A program made the position numbers and the translations under genes. Positions 7,215-14,843 of a stretch of DNA of 38,041 nucleotides are shown piece after piece. The first letter of the stretch is position 1. Every line of letters starts with the position of its first letter. The stretch lies in the NCBI GenBank assembly GCA_945863035.1, contig CAMAZH010000029.1, forward strand, positions 1 through 38,041, given 5' to 3'. The notes under the pieces are model-generated. The model ran no database searches. It was not told the DNA's origin and saw only the letters and a list, made by a program, of their open reading frames with translations. The stretch comes from Chitinophaga pinensis. Its GTDB lineage: Bacteria > Bacteroidota > Bacteroidia > Bacteroidales > GCA-2748055.

Positions 7215-9971
7215 ATGAAAATCCCTAAAATACTCCACACCCTCTTGTCCCTCACTAAACTCACTTCACTCACTGTACTCACTGTACTCACTTCCCTCAC
7301 TTCCCTAAACCTGAGCGCCCAGGACTACCTCCATTGCAGCGGCAAATACATATATGACAAGAACGGGAATGAAGTCATTCTGCGCGGAATAGGTACCGGA
7401 AACTGGATGATACATGAGGGTTATATGATGCAGACATCAGGGGTAGCCGGCACCCAACACGAGTTTCGGGCTAAACTGGAAGCAACCATTGGTGCAGAAA
7501 AAACCGATAGCTTTTACACGGTCTGGTTGGATTCGCATTTCAGACGGATTGACGCTGACTCCATGAAATCATGGGGCTTTAACAGTGTGCGCGTTGCCAT
7601 GCATTACAAATGGTTTACTCCCCCGATAGAAGAAGAACCGATACCGGGCGAAATAACCTGGCTGGATAAGGGTTTTACAATGATCGACTCTCTTCTCGAC
7701 TGGTGCGCGGATAACCAGATGTATCTTATTCTTGATCTGCATGGAGCTCCCGGAGGACAAGGCAAGGATTCCAATATTTCCGATTATGATCCCTCGAAAC
7801 CATCCTTATGGGAGAGCCAGGCAAACAAAGACAAAACTGTTGCTTTGTGGAGAAAGCTTGCCGAACGTTACAGCACCGAAGAATGGATTGGAGGATACGA
7901 CCTTATTAACGAAACCAACTGGACCTTCCCCGAAGGCAACAATTCAAAACTCAAGGAGTTGATGGTAAACATCACCACAGCTATTCGCGAGGTCGACAAC
8001 AATCATATCATATTCATCGAAGGGAACTGGTTTGCCAATGATTTTTCCGGACTTACACCTCCCTGGGATTCCAATATGGCTTACAGTTTTCATAAATACT
8101 GGACTTATAATGACCTTGAATCTATTCGATTTGCAACGAGCCTCAGGGATGCTCATAATGTCCCCATATGGCTTGGCGAAACCGGCGAAAACTCGAATGT
8201 TTGGTTTACCAGCCTGATTGCGCTGTGTGAGAAAAACCGAATTGGCTGGTCGTGGTGGCCAGTTAAAAAACCGGGAATCAACAATCCCCTGAAAGTAAGT
8301 GTAAACAGCGATTATACAAATCTGGTAAATTACTGGAAGGGTTCAGCCTCTAATCCTGGGGTGGATGCTGCTTTTAGTGCGGTTCTTCAGTTTGCTCTGA
8401 ACCACCGGCTCGAGAATTGCAGTTATCAGAAGGATGTTGTGGATGCCATGATCAGACAGCCACATACCTATGAAACAATTCCCTTTAAATTGTATCACAC
8501 AGACGAACCAGTATTTTTTGCCGACTACAACCTGGGCAGAAGCGGATTTGCATATCTGGATAGCGATTCCGCGAATTTTCATGGGAATACCAATGTCTTT
8601 ACCAATTGGAATCAGGGTTGGAGTTACCGGAACGACGGGGTTGACATCGAAGTCTGCACGGATGTTGAGGCTTCCAATGGATTCAATGTCGGATGGACGG
8701 CAAAAGGGGAGTGGATGGAATACACAGTTGTTGTTGATTCATCAGCAGCATATACCTTGACGATTCGCTCGGCTTCCGGTTCCAGCGGATCAAAACTCCA
8801 TGCGGAAATCGATGGACAGGCAATTACCCCATTAATCACGCTACCGGGCACATCAGGCTGGCAGAAATGGCAAACCAATACGGTAAGTGGAGTTATTCTT
8901 TCCAAGGGAACCCATAAAATCCGCTTTTTTATTGATATGGCGGGATCGAATCTGAATTACTTCAAATTTTCCGATCCCCAGTTAATCACTGCTATCGATT
9001 TTAAAAACCTTTATGCCCGCTCCACTGAAGATGGGAATAAAATATTGCTTACCCTGAATAAGGACGTTACTTCGGTAATTGCCGAGGCTCAACTATCCGA
9101 TTTTACGGTTCTCATTGGGGGAATACCGGTTGAGATAACTGGTTTGGCTATGAATACGCTCAGCCAGAATACCATTGAAATCAACCTGGCCGAAGCTTTA
9201 TACTACGGCGGCACGATAAAACTGTCTTATCAGGGGACTTCTATTCTAAACGGGGAACAGCTGCTCACACCGTTTACAAATTTCGATGTTGTAAATAACC
9301 TCCCCATCCGCTTCACCCTTCCATCCAGAGTCCAGTCGGAGGATTTCGCTTTTAACAATGGTTTGGTCGTTGAGGCTTGCGAGGATACCGGGGGAGGCTT
9401 TGACATGGGATATGCAGCACCGGGCGACTATCTCGATTATCGCGTTTATGTTACGCAGCCCAAGTATTATACCATCAGTTTCAGGGTTGCTACCACAAGA
9501 GCCCTGAGTCAGCTAATTATCCGAAGGAGTGAAGGATCAAGCTTCGTGGCAGTGGATACTTTGGATATTTTAAACACAGGCGGCTGGCAAATCTGGAAGA
9601 CTGTTTCCACTGTGGCTTTTCTTCCTCAGGGGAGATACACCTTACGCATGTTTGTCAGATCGGGTGAGTTTAATACCAACTGGTTTCAGGTAGTAAGTGC
9701 ATCGGGAGTAGGAACGGAAGTGGAGAAGATGCCTGAGCTGCAGATCTATCCGAATCCGGCGGGCGATTATGTGATTTTTGATCTGGGGGAATTGGCTGGG
9801 GATATTCAGGATATATCAATATACAATATTCAGGGAAAGCTCGTGCAGACTATTGTCTCATCGGAGGAGTCCGTCATCAGGATTGAAACTGCAGGGATGG
9901 AAAAGGGTTTGTATTTTGTGGTTGTTAAGGGTGATGGACGGATCGTTAATTCCAAGTTGATTTTACAGTAG
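7215..9971 (+). CDS. GH5-family secreted glucanase with two CBM6-like modules and T9SS sorting domain
   Basis: An exported retaining beta-glycanase. A signal peptide of about 35 residues has an odd LTx-repeat core. The GH5 barrel runs from about residue 37 to 430, with LRGIGTGNW near 56-64, LILDLHGAPGGQ near 171-182, acid/base Glu233 in DLINETNW and nucleophile Glu322 in PIWLGETGE. The opening resembles the exo-beta-1,3-glucanase branch of GH5. Residues about 425-585 form a CBM6-like beta-sandwich (VGWTAKGEWMEYTV, then GTHKIRFFIDMAGSNLNYFKF). About 590-695 is an Ig-like linker, about 700-835 a second CBM6-like module (DMGYAAPGDYLDYRV), and about 845-918 a type A T9SS tail starting LQIYPNPAGDYV. 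It is therefore exported by the Por system and released or surface-attached. The substrate is probably a beta-glucan; CBM6 and the neighbours support this. Confidence 0.93.
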   Translation: MKIPKILHTLLSLTKLTSLTVLTVLTSLTSLNLSAQDYLHCSGKYIYDKNGNEVILRGIGTGNWMIHEGYMMQTSGVAGTQHEFRAKLEATIGAEKTDSFYTVWLDSHFRRIDADSMKSWGFNSVRVAMHYKWFTPPIEEEPIPGEITWLDKGFTMIDSLLDWCADNQMYLILDLHGAPGGQGKDSNISDYDPSKPSLWESQANKDKTVALWRKLAERYSTEEWIGGYDLINETNWTFPEGNNSKLKELMVNITTAIREVDNNHIIFIEGNWFANDFSGLTPPWDSNMAYSFHKYWTYNDLESIRFATSLRDAHNVPIWLGETGENSNVWFTSLIALCEKNRIGWSWWPVKKPGINNPLKVSVNSDYTNLVNYWKGSASNPGVDAAFSAVLQFALNHRLENCSYQKDVVDAMIRQPHTYETIPFKLYHTDEPVFFADYNLGRSGFAYLDSDSANFHGNTNVFTNWNQGWSYRNDGVDIEVCTDVEASNGFNVGWTAKGEWMEYTVVVDSSAAYTLTIRSASGSSGSKLHAEIDGQAITPLITLPGTSGWQKWQTNTVSGVILSKGTHKIRFFIDMAGSNLNYFKFSDPQLITAIDFKNLYARSTEDGNKILLTLNKDVTSVIAEAQLSDFTVLIGGIPVEITGLAMNTLSQNTIEINLAEALYYGGTIKLSYQGTSILNGEQLLTPFTNFDVVNNLPIRFTLPSRVQSEDFAFNNGLVVEACEDTGGGFDMGYAAPGDYLDYRVYVTQPKYYTISFRVATTRALSQLIIRRSEGSSFVAVDTLDILNTGGWQIWKTVSTVAFLPQGRYTLRMFVRSGEFNTNWFQVVSASGVGTEVEKMPELQIYPNPAGDYVIFDLGELAGDIQDISIYNIQGKLVQTIVSSEESVIRIETAGMEKGLYFVVVKGDGRIVNSKLILQ
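7251..7304 (+). repeat. Six tandem 9-bp units inside the GH5 signal peptide
   Basis: Six consecutive units of CTCACTNNN (the last three bases AAA, TCA, GTA, GTA, TCC, TCC) encode LTK-LTS-LTV-LTV-LTS-LTS in frame. The unit length is a multiple of three, so gain or loss of units keeps the reading frame and only changes the length of the signal peptide hydrophobic core. Confidence 0.9.
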
Positions 9972-10051
9972 GAATTCGTACTTTTTTGGATAGATGTTTC
10001 TAAAATTCCACTTTGCGTTTTGGAGAGAAAAGATGTCACGCAAAGGGATCA

Positions 10052-10137
10052 GTCCCAAAGGGACGGCCAGGTGTTGTAAAAACGGACTTCAGTCCGTTAG
10101 AGAGAGCGTATCATATATAGAGTCCCGTTAGGACGGG
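10052..10137. repeat. Cluster of three short GTCC/GGAC-type intergenic hairpins
   Basis: Three palindromes share a GTCC/GGAC core: GTCCC-aaa-GGGAC (10052-10064), AACGGAC-ttca-GTCCGTT (10081-10098), and CCCGT-tagg-ACGGG (10124-10137). They sit in the 223-base gap between the GH5 and cupin genes and look like the dispersed intergenic palindromic repeats of Bacteroidota chromosomes. They have no T run, so a simple terminator is unlikely. Nothing else is recognisable in the gap. Confidence 0.65.
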
Positions 10138-10194
10138 TCATGCTGTAAGCAAGTGTTAATGCATTAGGTTCATAAACTTAAAATAAAAAGCCAT

Positions 10195-10545
10195 ATGAAA
10201 ATTATATCCCTTAAGGACGTGCAAAAATCCAAAGTTACAATGGATGGGGCAAAGGATGCCTGGAAACAAATCCCGCTATCCCGTGAAGATGGGGCGCCGG
10301 TATATGCCTACAGGGTTTTCACGGTTGATCCGGGAGGTTTTACCCCGTATCACCAGCATAATTACGAGCACATGAACTTTATTATTGAGGGAGAAGGTGA
10401 GCTGATCAATGAGTTGGGGGAGAAAAAGTCACTAAAAGCTGGCGATTTTGCCCTTGTTAATCCCAACGAAAAACACCAGTATCGAAACGCATCACCCGAT
10501 AAGCCTTTTGTAATGATCTGCGGGGTTCCTAAGGAATTTGAGTAG
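10195..10545 (+). CDS. Small single-domain cupin protein
   Basis: A 116-residue cytoplasmic protein made of one cupin barrel. Motif 1 is seen as GGFTPYHQHNYEHMNFIIEG (residues 47-66), with the two His and the Glu as probable metal ligands. Motif 2 is GDFALVNPNEKHQYRN (about 83-98), with the third His. Such cupins bind a divalent metal and act as small sugar- or acid-modifying enzymes or as sensors, so the substrate cannot be named. No signal peptide is visible. The gene is single, 142 bases before a sugar-type transporter on the same strand; a functional link with it is possible but unproven. Confidence 0.88.
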   Translation: MKIISLKDVQKSKVTMDGAKDAWKQIPLSREDGAPVYAYRVFTVDPGGFTPYHQHNYEHMNFIIEGEGELINELGEKKSLKAGDFALVNPNEKHQYRNASPDKPFVMICGVPKEFE

Positions 10546-10687
10546 AGGATGCAAGTGAGCGGGGAGGTGAGGGTAAGCGGTTTATCAAGCCCTTCCGTCA
10601 TTTAATTTTCATAACCATTACCCCGGCTAATCCCTATTTCTTTTTTTTTCATATATTGCACCAAACTTCACTAAAACTAAATCATCA

Positions 10688-11689
10688 ATGATAACAATCA
10701 ACTCCTACACCTGGGCCGTTGTATTGTGCGTAGTCACAATGCTTTGCTGGGGATCCTGGGCAAATACACAGAAGCTTGCCTCAAAAAAATGGGCCTTCCA
10801 ATTATTTTACTGGGATTATTCGCTTGGTGTGTTGTTCCTCTCGCTTCTTATGGCTTTCACGGCAGGAAGTACCGGAGAGGAAGGCAGAAGTTTTGTAACG
10901 GATTTGTTACAGGCTGCGCCAAAATCCCTTGCTCTTGCTCTTCTGGGGGGAGTTGTTTTTAACCTTTCCAATATCCTTCTGGTTGCGGCTATCGATATTG
11001 CCGGCATGGCTGTTGCTTTCCCCATCGGAGTGGGTCTGGCTCTGGTGATCGGGGTAATAACCAATTACATGGCAACGCCTGTGGGCAATCCGATTGTCCT
11101 CTTTGCCGGGGTTGCAATGGTTACTGCTGCAATGGTACTTTCGGCAATGTCGTACAGGAAAAAGGCGCATACAACCAACAAAACAAAAACAAAGGGGATC
11201 GTAATATCTATTTTCGCGGGCTTGCTCATGGGATTTTTCTACCGCTTTGTTGCAGCTTCCATGGTGAGCGATTTTGCTTTGCCCGACGCAGGGAGGCTCA
11301 CACCTTATACTGCTTCCGTAATGTTCTCGGTCGGATTGCTTCTCTCAAGTTTCCTCTGGAACACAATGGTAATGTACAGGCCTTTTTCAGGTGAAAAAGT
11401 CAGCTATGCGGATTACTTTAAACAGGGCGATTTTAAACTCCATCTTATCGGCATCCTGGGTGGAGCTATCTGGAGCCTTGGTTTTACTTTAAACATTATT
11501 GCATCGGAACAGGCCGGTTTTGCAATTTCCTACGGACTTGGACAAGGCGCCACCCTCATTGCAGCCTTATGGGGTGTTTTTATATGGAAAGAGTTTAAAG
11601 GCGTTAAAGGTGTAACGGGATTGATTTCCCTTATGTTCCTGATGTATCTGGCAGGTTTGGTGGCGATTATTCTTTCAAGAAACTTTTAG
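10688..11689 (+). CDS. GRP/DMT-superfamily sugar permease
   Basis: A 333-residue inner-membrane protein with about ten hydrophobic helices, the layout of the glucose/ribose porter and RhaT-type families in the drug/metabolite transporter superfamily. Family-like features are the N-terminal MLCWGSWANTQKL (residues 18-30) with a preserved Trp-Gly-Ser-Trp, the FNLSNILLVAAIDIAGMAVAFPIGVGLALVIG stretch (helices 3-4), and near the C-terminus SYGLGQGATLIAALWGVFIWKEFKG. It probably takes up a monosaccharide by proton symport. Its position downstream of fucosidase and glucanase genes suggests a role in using released sugars, but the sugar cannot be read from sequence. The stop codon lies inside an inverted repeat that may end transcription. 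Confidence 0.85.
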   Translation: MITINSYTWAVVLCVVTMLCWGSWANTQKLASKKWAFQLFYWDYSLGVLFLSLLMAFTAGSTGEEGRSFVTDLLQAAPKSLALALLGGVVFNLSNILLVAAIDIAGMAVAFPIGVGLALVIGVITNYMATPVGNPIVLFAGVAMVTAAMVLSAMSYRKKAHTTNKTKTKGIVISIFAGLLMGFFYRFVAASMVSDFALPDAGRLTPYTASVMFSVGLLLSSFLWNTMVMYRPFSGEKVSYADYFKQGDFKLHLIGILGGAIWSLGFTLNIIASEQAGFAISYGLGQGATLIAALWGVFIWKEFKGVKGVTGLISLMFLMYLAGLVAIILSRNF

Positions 11690-11749
11690 TTTGTAAAGTC
11701 CTTAAAGACATTTGCTTTATGAACTTTACAAGCTAAAAGCAGCAAATGT
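11683..11749. terminator. Convergent-gene inverted repeats, likely bidirectional terminator
   Basis: A 17-base stem (11683-11699 with 11723-11739, one G-U type mismatch) overlaps the transporter stop codon. A second perfect 9-base pair, ACATTTGCT (11708-11716) with AGCAAATGT (11741-11749), interleaves with it. The region separates convergent genes. There is no clear T run, so it may stop transcripts by structure or protect 3' ends. Confidence 0.55.
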
Positions 11750-11751
11750 TC

Positions 11752-12534
11752 TTATTCGAAATATTCAAGGGCCTTAGGCATATGTTTGTTGAGGTCCTTG
11801 ATGCGGTTTGCAGGGTCGGGGTGAGTTGAAAGAAACTCAGGGGTGCGGGCTGAGCCCATGGCCTGCATCCTTTCCCAGAAGGCGGGTGCTGTGCGGGGAT
11901 CAAAGCCTGCCATGGCCATAAAATACAATCCGAGTTCGTCGGCTTCCAATTCATGTGTCCTGCTGTAGGGTAGTTCAATCCCTAATTTAGAACCTACTCC
12001 AAACGCAAGAAGGGCCAACTGCTGTGTTGTTTCCTTCTGGGTCTGCAGTGCTTCCGAAAGCGCTACTCCTCCCATTTGAACCATCAACTGCTGCGACATA
12101 CGCTCGTTACCGTGTTTGGCAATAGCGTGTGCGATCTCGTGGCCCATAACCACAGCAATCCCGCTCTCGTCCTGGCAAACCGGCATGATGCCTTCATAAA
12201 AGGCAATTTGTCCTCCCGGCATACACCATGCGTTCATCTCTTCCGATTCCAGCACGGTATACTTCCAGTCAAAACCTTCCAGACTCGATTCCATTCCATT
12301 CTCTTTCATATATTTTTCAACGGCTACAGTCAATTTTTGCCCAACCCGATTAACCTGATCGATATAGGTCTGGTTCGAGGAAACCTTGTTGTCTTTGAGA
12401 ACCTGACTATAGCTGTCGGCACTCAGGGTAAACATCTGCGAGGAGGGGATGGCTGTAAACTGCTTTCTGCCTGTGAACGGAACCACAGCGCATGAAACGG
12501 TGAAAAGTAACAGAAAAACGATAATTGATTTCAT
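11752..12534 (-). CDS. M48-family zinc metallopeptidase, lipoprotein (BepA/LoiP-like)
   Basis: A 260-residue periplasmic protease attached to a membrane through lipidated Cys15 (signal LLLFTVSC). The zinc site is GHEIAHAIAKH, with His132 and His136 as ligands and Glu133 as catalytic base. The third ligand is expected in THELEADELGLYFMAMAGFD near residues 208-228. Relatives in the M48B/M48C group (LoiP, BepA) degrade misfolded outer-membrane proteins or help in their assembly. Here there is no TPR domain, so it is closer to LoiP. It lies downstream of an ABC-2 exporter pair on the same strand, with an 82-base gap that holds its own promoter candidate. Confidence 0.92.
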   Translation of the reverse strand: MKSIIVFLLLFTVSCAVVPFTGRKQFTAIPSSQMFTLSADSYSQVLKDNKVSSNQTYIDQVNRVGQKLTVAVEKYMKENGMESSLEGFDWKYTVLESEEMNAWCMPGGQIAFYEGIMPVCQDESGIAVVMGHEIAHAIAKHGNERMSQQLMVQMGGVALSEALQTQKETTQQLALLAFGVGSKLGIELPYSRTHELEADELGLYFMAMAGFDPRTAPAFWERMQAMGSARTPEFLSTHPDPANRIKDLNKHMPKALEYFE

Positions 12535-12602
12535 TGTAAGTTGTTGTTAAGGTTGTAAAACGTGATTTTAATGATTGCGATTTATGTTGGTTGATACGAA
12601 TG

Positions 12603-12610
12603 CAAAATTA
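12603..12610 (-). promoter_or_regulatory. Candidate -7 promoter element for the M48 peptidase gene
   Basis: On the minus strand TAATTTTG matches all six fixed bases of the Bacteroidota -7 consensus TAnnTTTG, 68 bases before the start codon and just beyond the stop of the upstream permease gene. No good -33 TTTG is seen at the expected distance, so confidence is moderate. Confidence 0.4.
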
Positions 12611-12616
12611 TAAGAT

Positions 12617-13702
12617 TTAAAACCATTTGTAAATTTTTAATCCTATAAAGAATGTGACCGCTCCAAATACTCCCAGAATGGCCACCCCATCGAGAACATC
12701 AATAATTCCTGCACCTTCGTTCACTATCGCCCTTACCTCATCGGTGAATTTGGTTAGTGGGAGTACCTTGATAACACTTATTGCCCAGGGAGGGAAACTC
12801 TGGTAACTGAAAAAGATTCCTGAGAGAACCATCATGGGGGTGGTAATAAGAGATATCATCCCATTACCAACCTGTGTGTTGGCCGTGTGACTTGAAATGA
12901 GAATCGCCAGACCGAAAAAGGCAATGTTTCCGGCAAGGAATATCAGTGCCAGGGCCGCAATACTTCCCTGAATCACAACTCCGAAGAAGAAGTAAGCGAA
13001 AACAAGCAAAACCACACTGTCGAAAACCGTTAGCACCAATCGCGATGCCCAGTAAGCGGTCATGAAATCGGTTTTTCTCATTGGAGTAGCCACCATTCGC
13101 CTCAGTAGTTTCTTCGAGCGCTTTTCGATCAGGGAATAACAAACTCCCCACATAATCGACATCATGATTCCCAAGGTCAGAAGTCCGGGTATAAGGAAGT
13201 CAATATATCGCATTCCCTGAGTCTTCAATGGCCTGATGGAGCCGGTATCCTGACCGAGATGCCCGTATTTGAAAAAGTTGGATAGTTGAATCTGAATTAA
13301 CTCACCCTCGGGATTGAGCGGGTCGTAATGGTAAACCATCTTCCCACCTTCCTCCGTCAGGATGCTGCTGATAATGCCTCTTTTCATGAGCACTTCCGCG
13401 TTTTCCCAACTCGTAATATGAAATGCATATCGTGTCAGTCCGTTTTCGTTGTCAAAGCGTTTTTCAATAAGGGTGTCCTTTGGTACACCTCCCCCGAAAA
13501 AAGTGTTCCGAACGAGGATTTCCTGATTGTTTGAGGAAGGGATAAGCCCCACGCCATGCATGATTTCCTTTTTTCCTGAAAATGCCAGGCCAAGTCCGAT
13601 GGACATGAGTATAGGAAACCCGAACGACCAGAACATGGATCCCGGTTCGCGAATGAATTCTTTTAAATGGGAAATGGTGAGAATCAGTAATGAATTTTTC
13701 AT
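12617..13702 (-). CDS. ABC-2 type transporter permease
   Basis: A 361-residue inner-membrane permease that pairs with the ATPase encoded directly upstream. One helix near residues 20-38 (PGSMFWSFGFPILMSIGLGLAF) is followed by a large extracytoplasmic part (about 40-165). A cluster of five helices starts at YIDFLIPGLLTLGIMMSIMWG. The ABC-2 signature region RKTDFMTAYWASRLVLTVFDSVVLL and the SGIFFSYQSFPPWAISVIKVLPLTKFTDEVRAI segment are typical of DrrB/YhfI-type exporters. The start is 12 bases after the stop of the ATPase gene, so translation is probably coupled. The substrate is unknown; drug, lipid or polysaccharide precursor are all possible. Confidence 0.92.
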   Translation of the reverse strand: MKNSLLILTISHLKEFIREPGSMFWSFGFPILMSIGLGLAFSGKKEIMHGVGLIPSSNNQEILVRNTFFGGGVPKDTLIEKRFDNENGLTRYAFHITSWENAEVLMKRGIISSILTEEGGKMVYHYDPLNPEGELIQIQLSNFFKYGHLGQDTGSIRPLKTQGMRYIDFLIPGLLTLGIMMSIMWGVCYSLIEKRSKKLLRRMVATPMRKTDFMTAYWASRLVLTVFDSVVLLVFAYFFFGVVIQGSIAALALIFLAGNIAFFGLAILISSHTANTQVGNGMISLITTPMMVLSGIFFSYQSFPPWAISVIKVLPLTKFTDEVRAIVNEGAGIIDVLDGVAILGVFGAVTFFIGLKIYKWF

Positions 13703-13714
13703 TATTTATACTTC

Positions 13715-14662
13715 TTAAGCGTTTAAGTGTCTGCCGGTCATGGAGATAAAAAGGTCATCAAGAGTTAACGTCCGGCATTGCAATTCGGCAATTTCGGTTT
13801 TCGATTCTTCAAGCTTTTTAAGCAGTAAGGGGAGGGTTTCGACAATTCTCTTTACTTCGAGCACAAATGCATTGTCTTTGCTGTTAAAGCGGGATTTCTG
13901 AACTCCGGGAACCGTGGTGAAATCAAAGGGAGGCGGGCCCAGAAGCCCGATTTCGATAATCTCGTGCTTGTCGCATGCCTGCAGCAAGTCGTTAAGCTTT
14001 CCTTTTGCTAGAATTTTACCGTGATCGATAATTATAATCCTGTCGCAGAGGTATTCTGCCTCTTCCATATAGTGGGTGGTAAGAATAAGGGAAGTGTTTC
14101 TCTCGGTTTTGAGTTTAAGGAGAATCTCCCACAACTCGCGTCGGGCATTCGGGTCAAGTCCTGTGGTTGGCTCATCCAGAATAAGCACTTCAGGATAATT
14201 TAGAAGGGCTATACCTAAGGCAAGACGCTGACGCTGTCCACCTGAAAGATTCTTCACATAGGCCTTTTCCTTTTCTTCGAGCCTGATAAGGGCAATAATT
14301 TCTTTGACTCTGGCTTCGCCCAGTTTATAAAAGGAGGCAAAAAGAATCAGGGTTTCTTTTACAGTAAGCTTTTCAATAAACCAGGTCTCCTGCAAAGATA
14401 TCCCCAAAACCCTGTTTAATTCGGCATGATGATTTTTCCATTGCTTTCCTTTAATAAAGATCTCTCCTGAATCGGGCTTTTGAATTCCTTCAATCATCTC
14501 AACAAGGGTAGTTTTCCCGGCACCGTTCGGGCCCAGCACGGCGATAAACTCCCCCGGGAAAAGCTTCAGGTTGATGCCATTAACAGCTTTCACGTCTTTG
14601 AAGGATTTATAAAGCGATTCAATACGGATAACGGGCTCTGTTTGATTTGCGACCGGGTTCAT
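13715..14662 (-). CDS. ABC transporter ATP-binding protein (ABC-2 exporter ATPase)
   Basis: The motor subunit of the exporter formed with the next gene. Starting at the ATG at 14662 gives 315 residues beginning MNPVANQTEP, then VIRIESLYKSFKDVKAVNGI. An upstream ATG at 14749 would add 29 residues with no similarity to the family and is less likely. Walker A is GPNGAGKTT (44-52), the Q-loop is SLQETWF, the signature LSGGQRQ is at 139-145, Walker B VLILDEP at 159-165, and the H-loop is LTTHYMEEAE. The ~80-residue C-terminal extension is like that of DrrA/CcmA-type exporters. It is divergent from the metallo-hydrolase gene, with 181 bases between them. Confidence 0.94.
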   Translation of the reverse strand: MNPVANQTEPVIRIESLYKSFKDVKAVNGINLKLFPGEFIAVLGPNGAGKTTLVEMIEGIQKPDSGEIFIKGKQWKNHHAELNRVLGISLQETWFIEKLTVKETLILFASFYKLGEARVKEIIALIRLEEKEKAYVKNLSGGQRQRLALGIALLNYPEVLILDEPTTGLDPNARRELWEILLKLKTERNTSLILTTHYMEEAEYLCDRIIIIDHGKILAKGKLNDLLQACDKHEIIEIGLLGPPPFDFTTVPGVQKSRFNSKDNAFVLEVKRIVETLPLLLKKLEESKTEIAELQCRTLTLDDLFISMTGRHLNA

Positions 14663-14814
14663 AAGGGTGTTTGTGAATGTGAAAAGTTGATGGTGCGTTT
14701 TTTTGTTATGCTGGAATTTCGCGGGGTTTTTACCTCCCCGGTTGTTCAATCACTTACTTTTTCCTTTCCAATAACATTTACATCCGGGAAAAGTTAAGCT
14801 ACGCGATTTTTTTC

Positions 14815-14822
14815 TACCTTTA
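14815..14822 (+). promoter_or_regulatory. Possible -7 element before the beta-CASP hydrolase gene
   Basis: TACCTTTA (five of six consensus bases of TAnnTTTG) ends 21 bases before the start codon. The same octamer precedes the fucosidase gene at 3722. No -33 match is seen. Confidence 0.28.
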
Positions 14823-14843
14823 AAGACAAAAGTACTACAAAAA

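Noticed and set aside
14663-14749. N-terminal extension of the ABC ATPase
   Set aside because: Adds 29 polar residues with no family match; the internal ATG at 14662 gives the standard start before VIRIESLYKSF.
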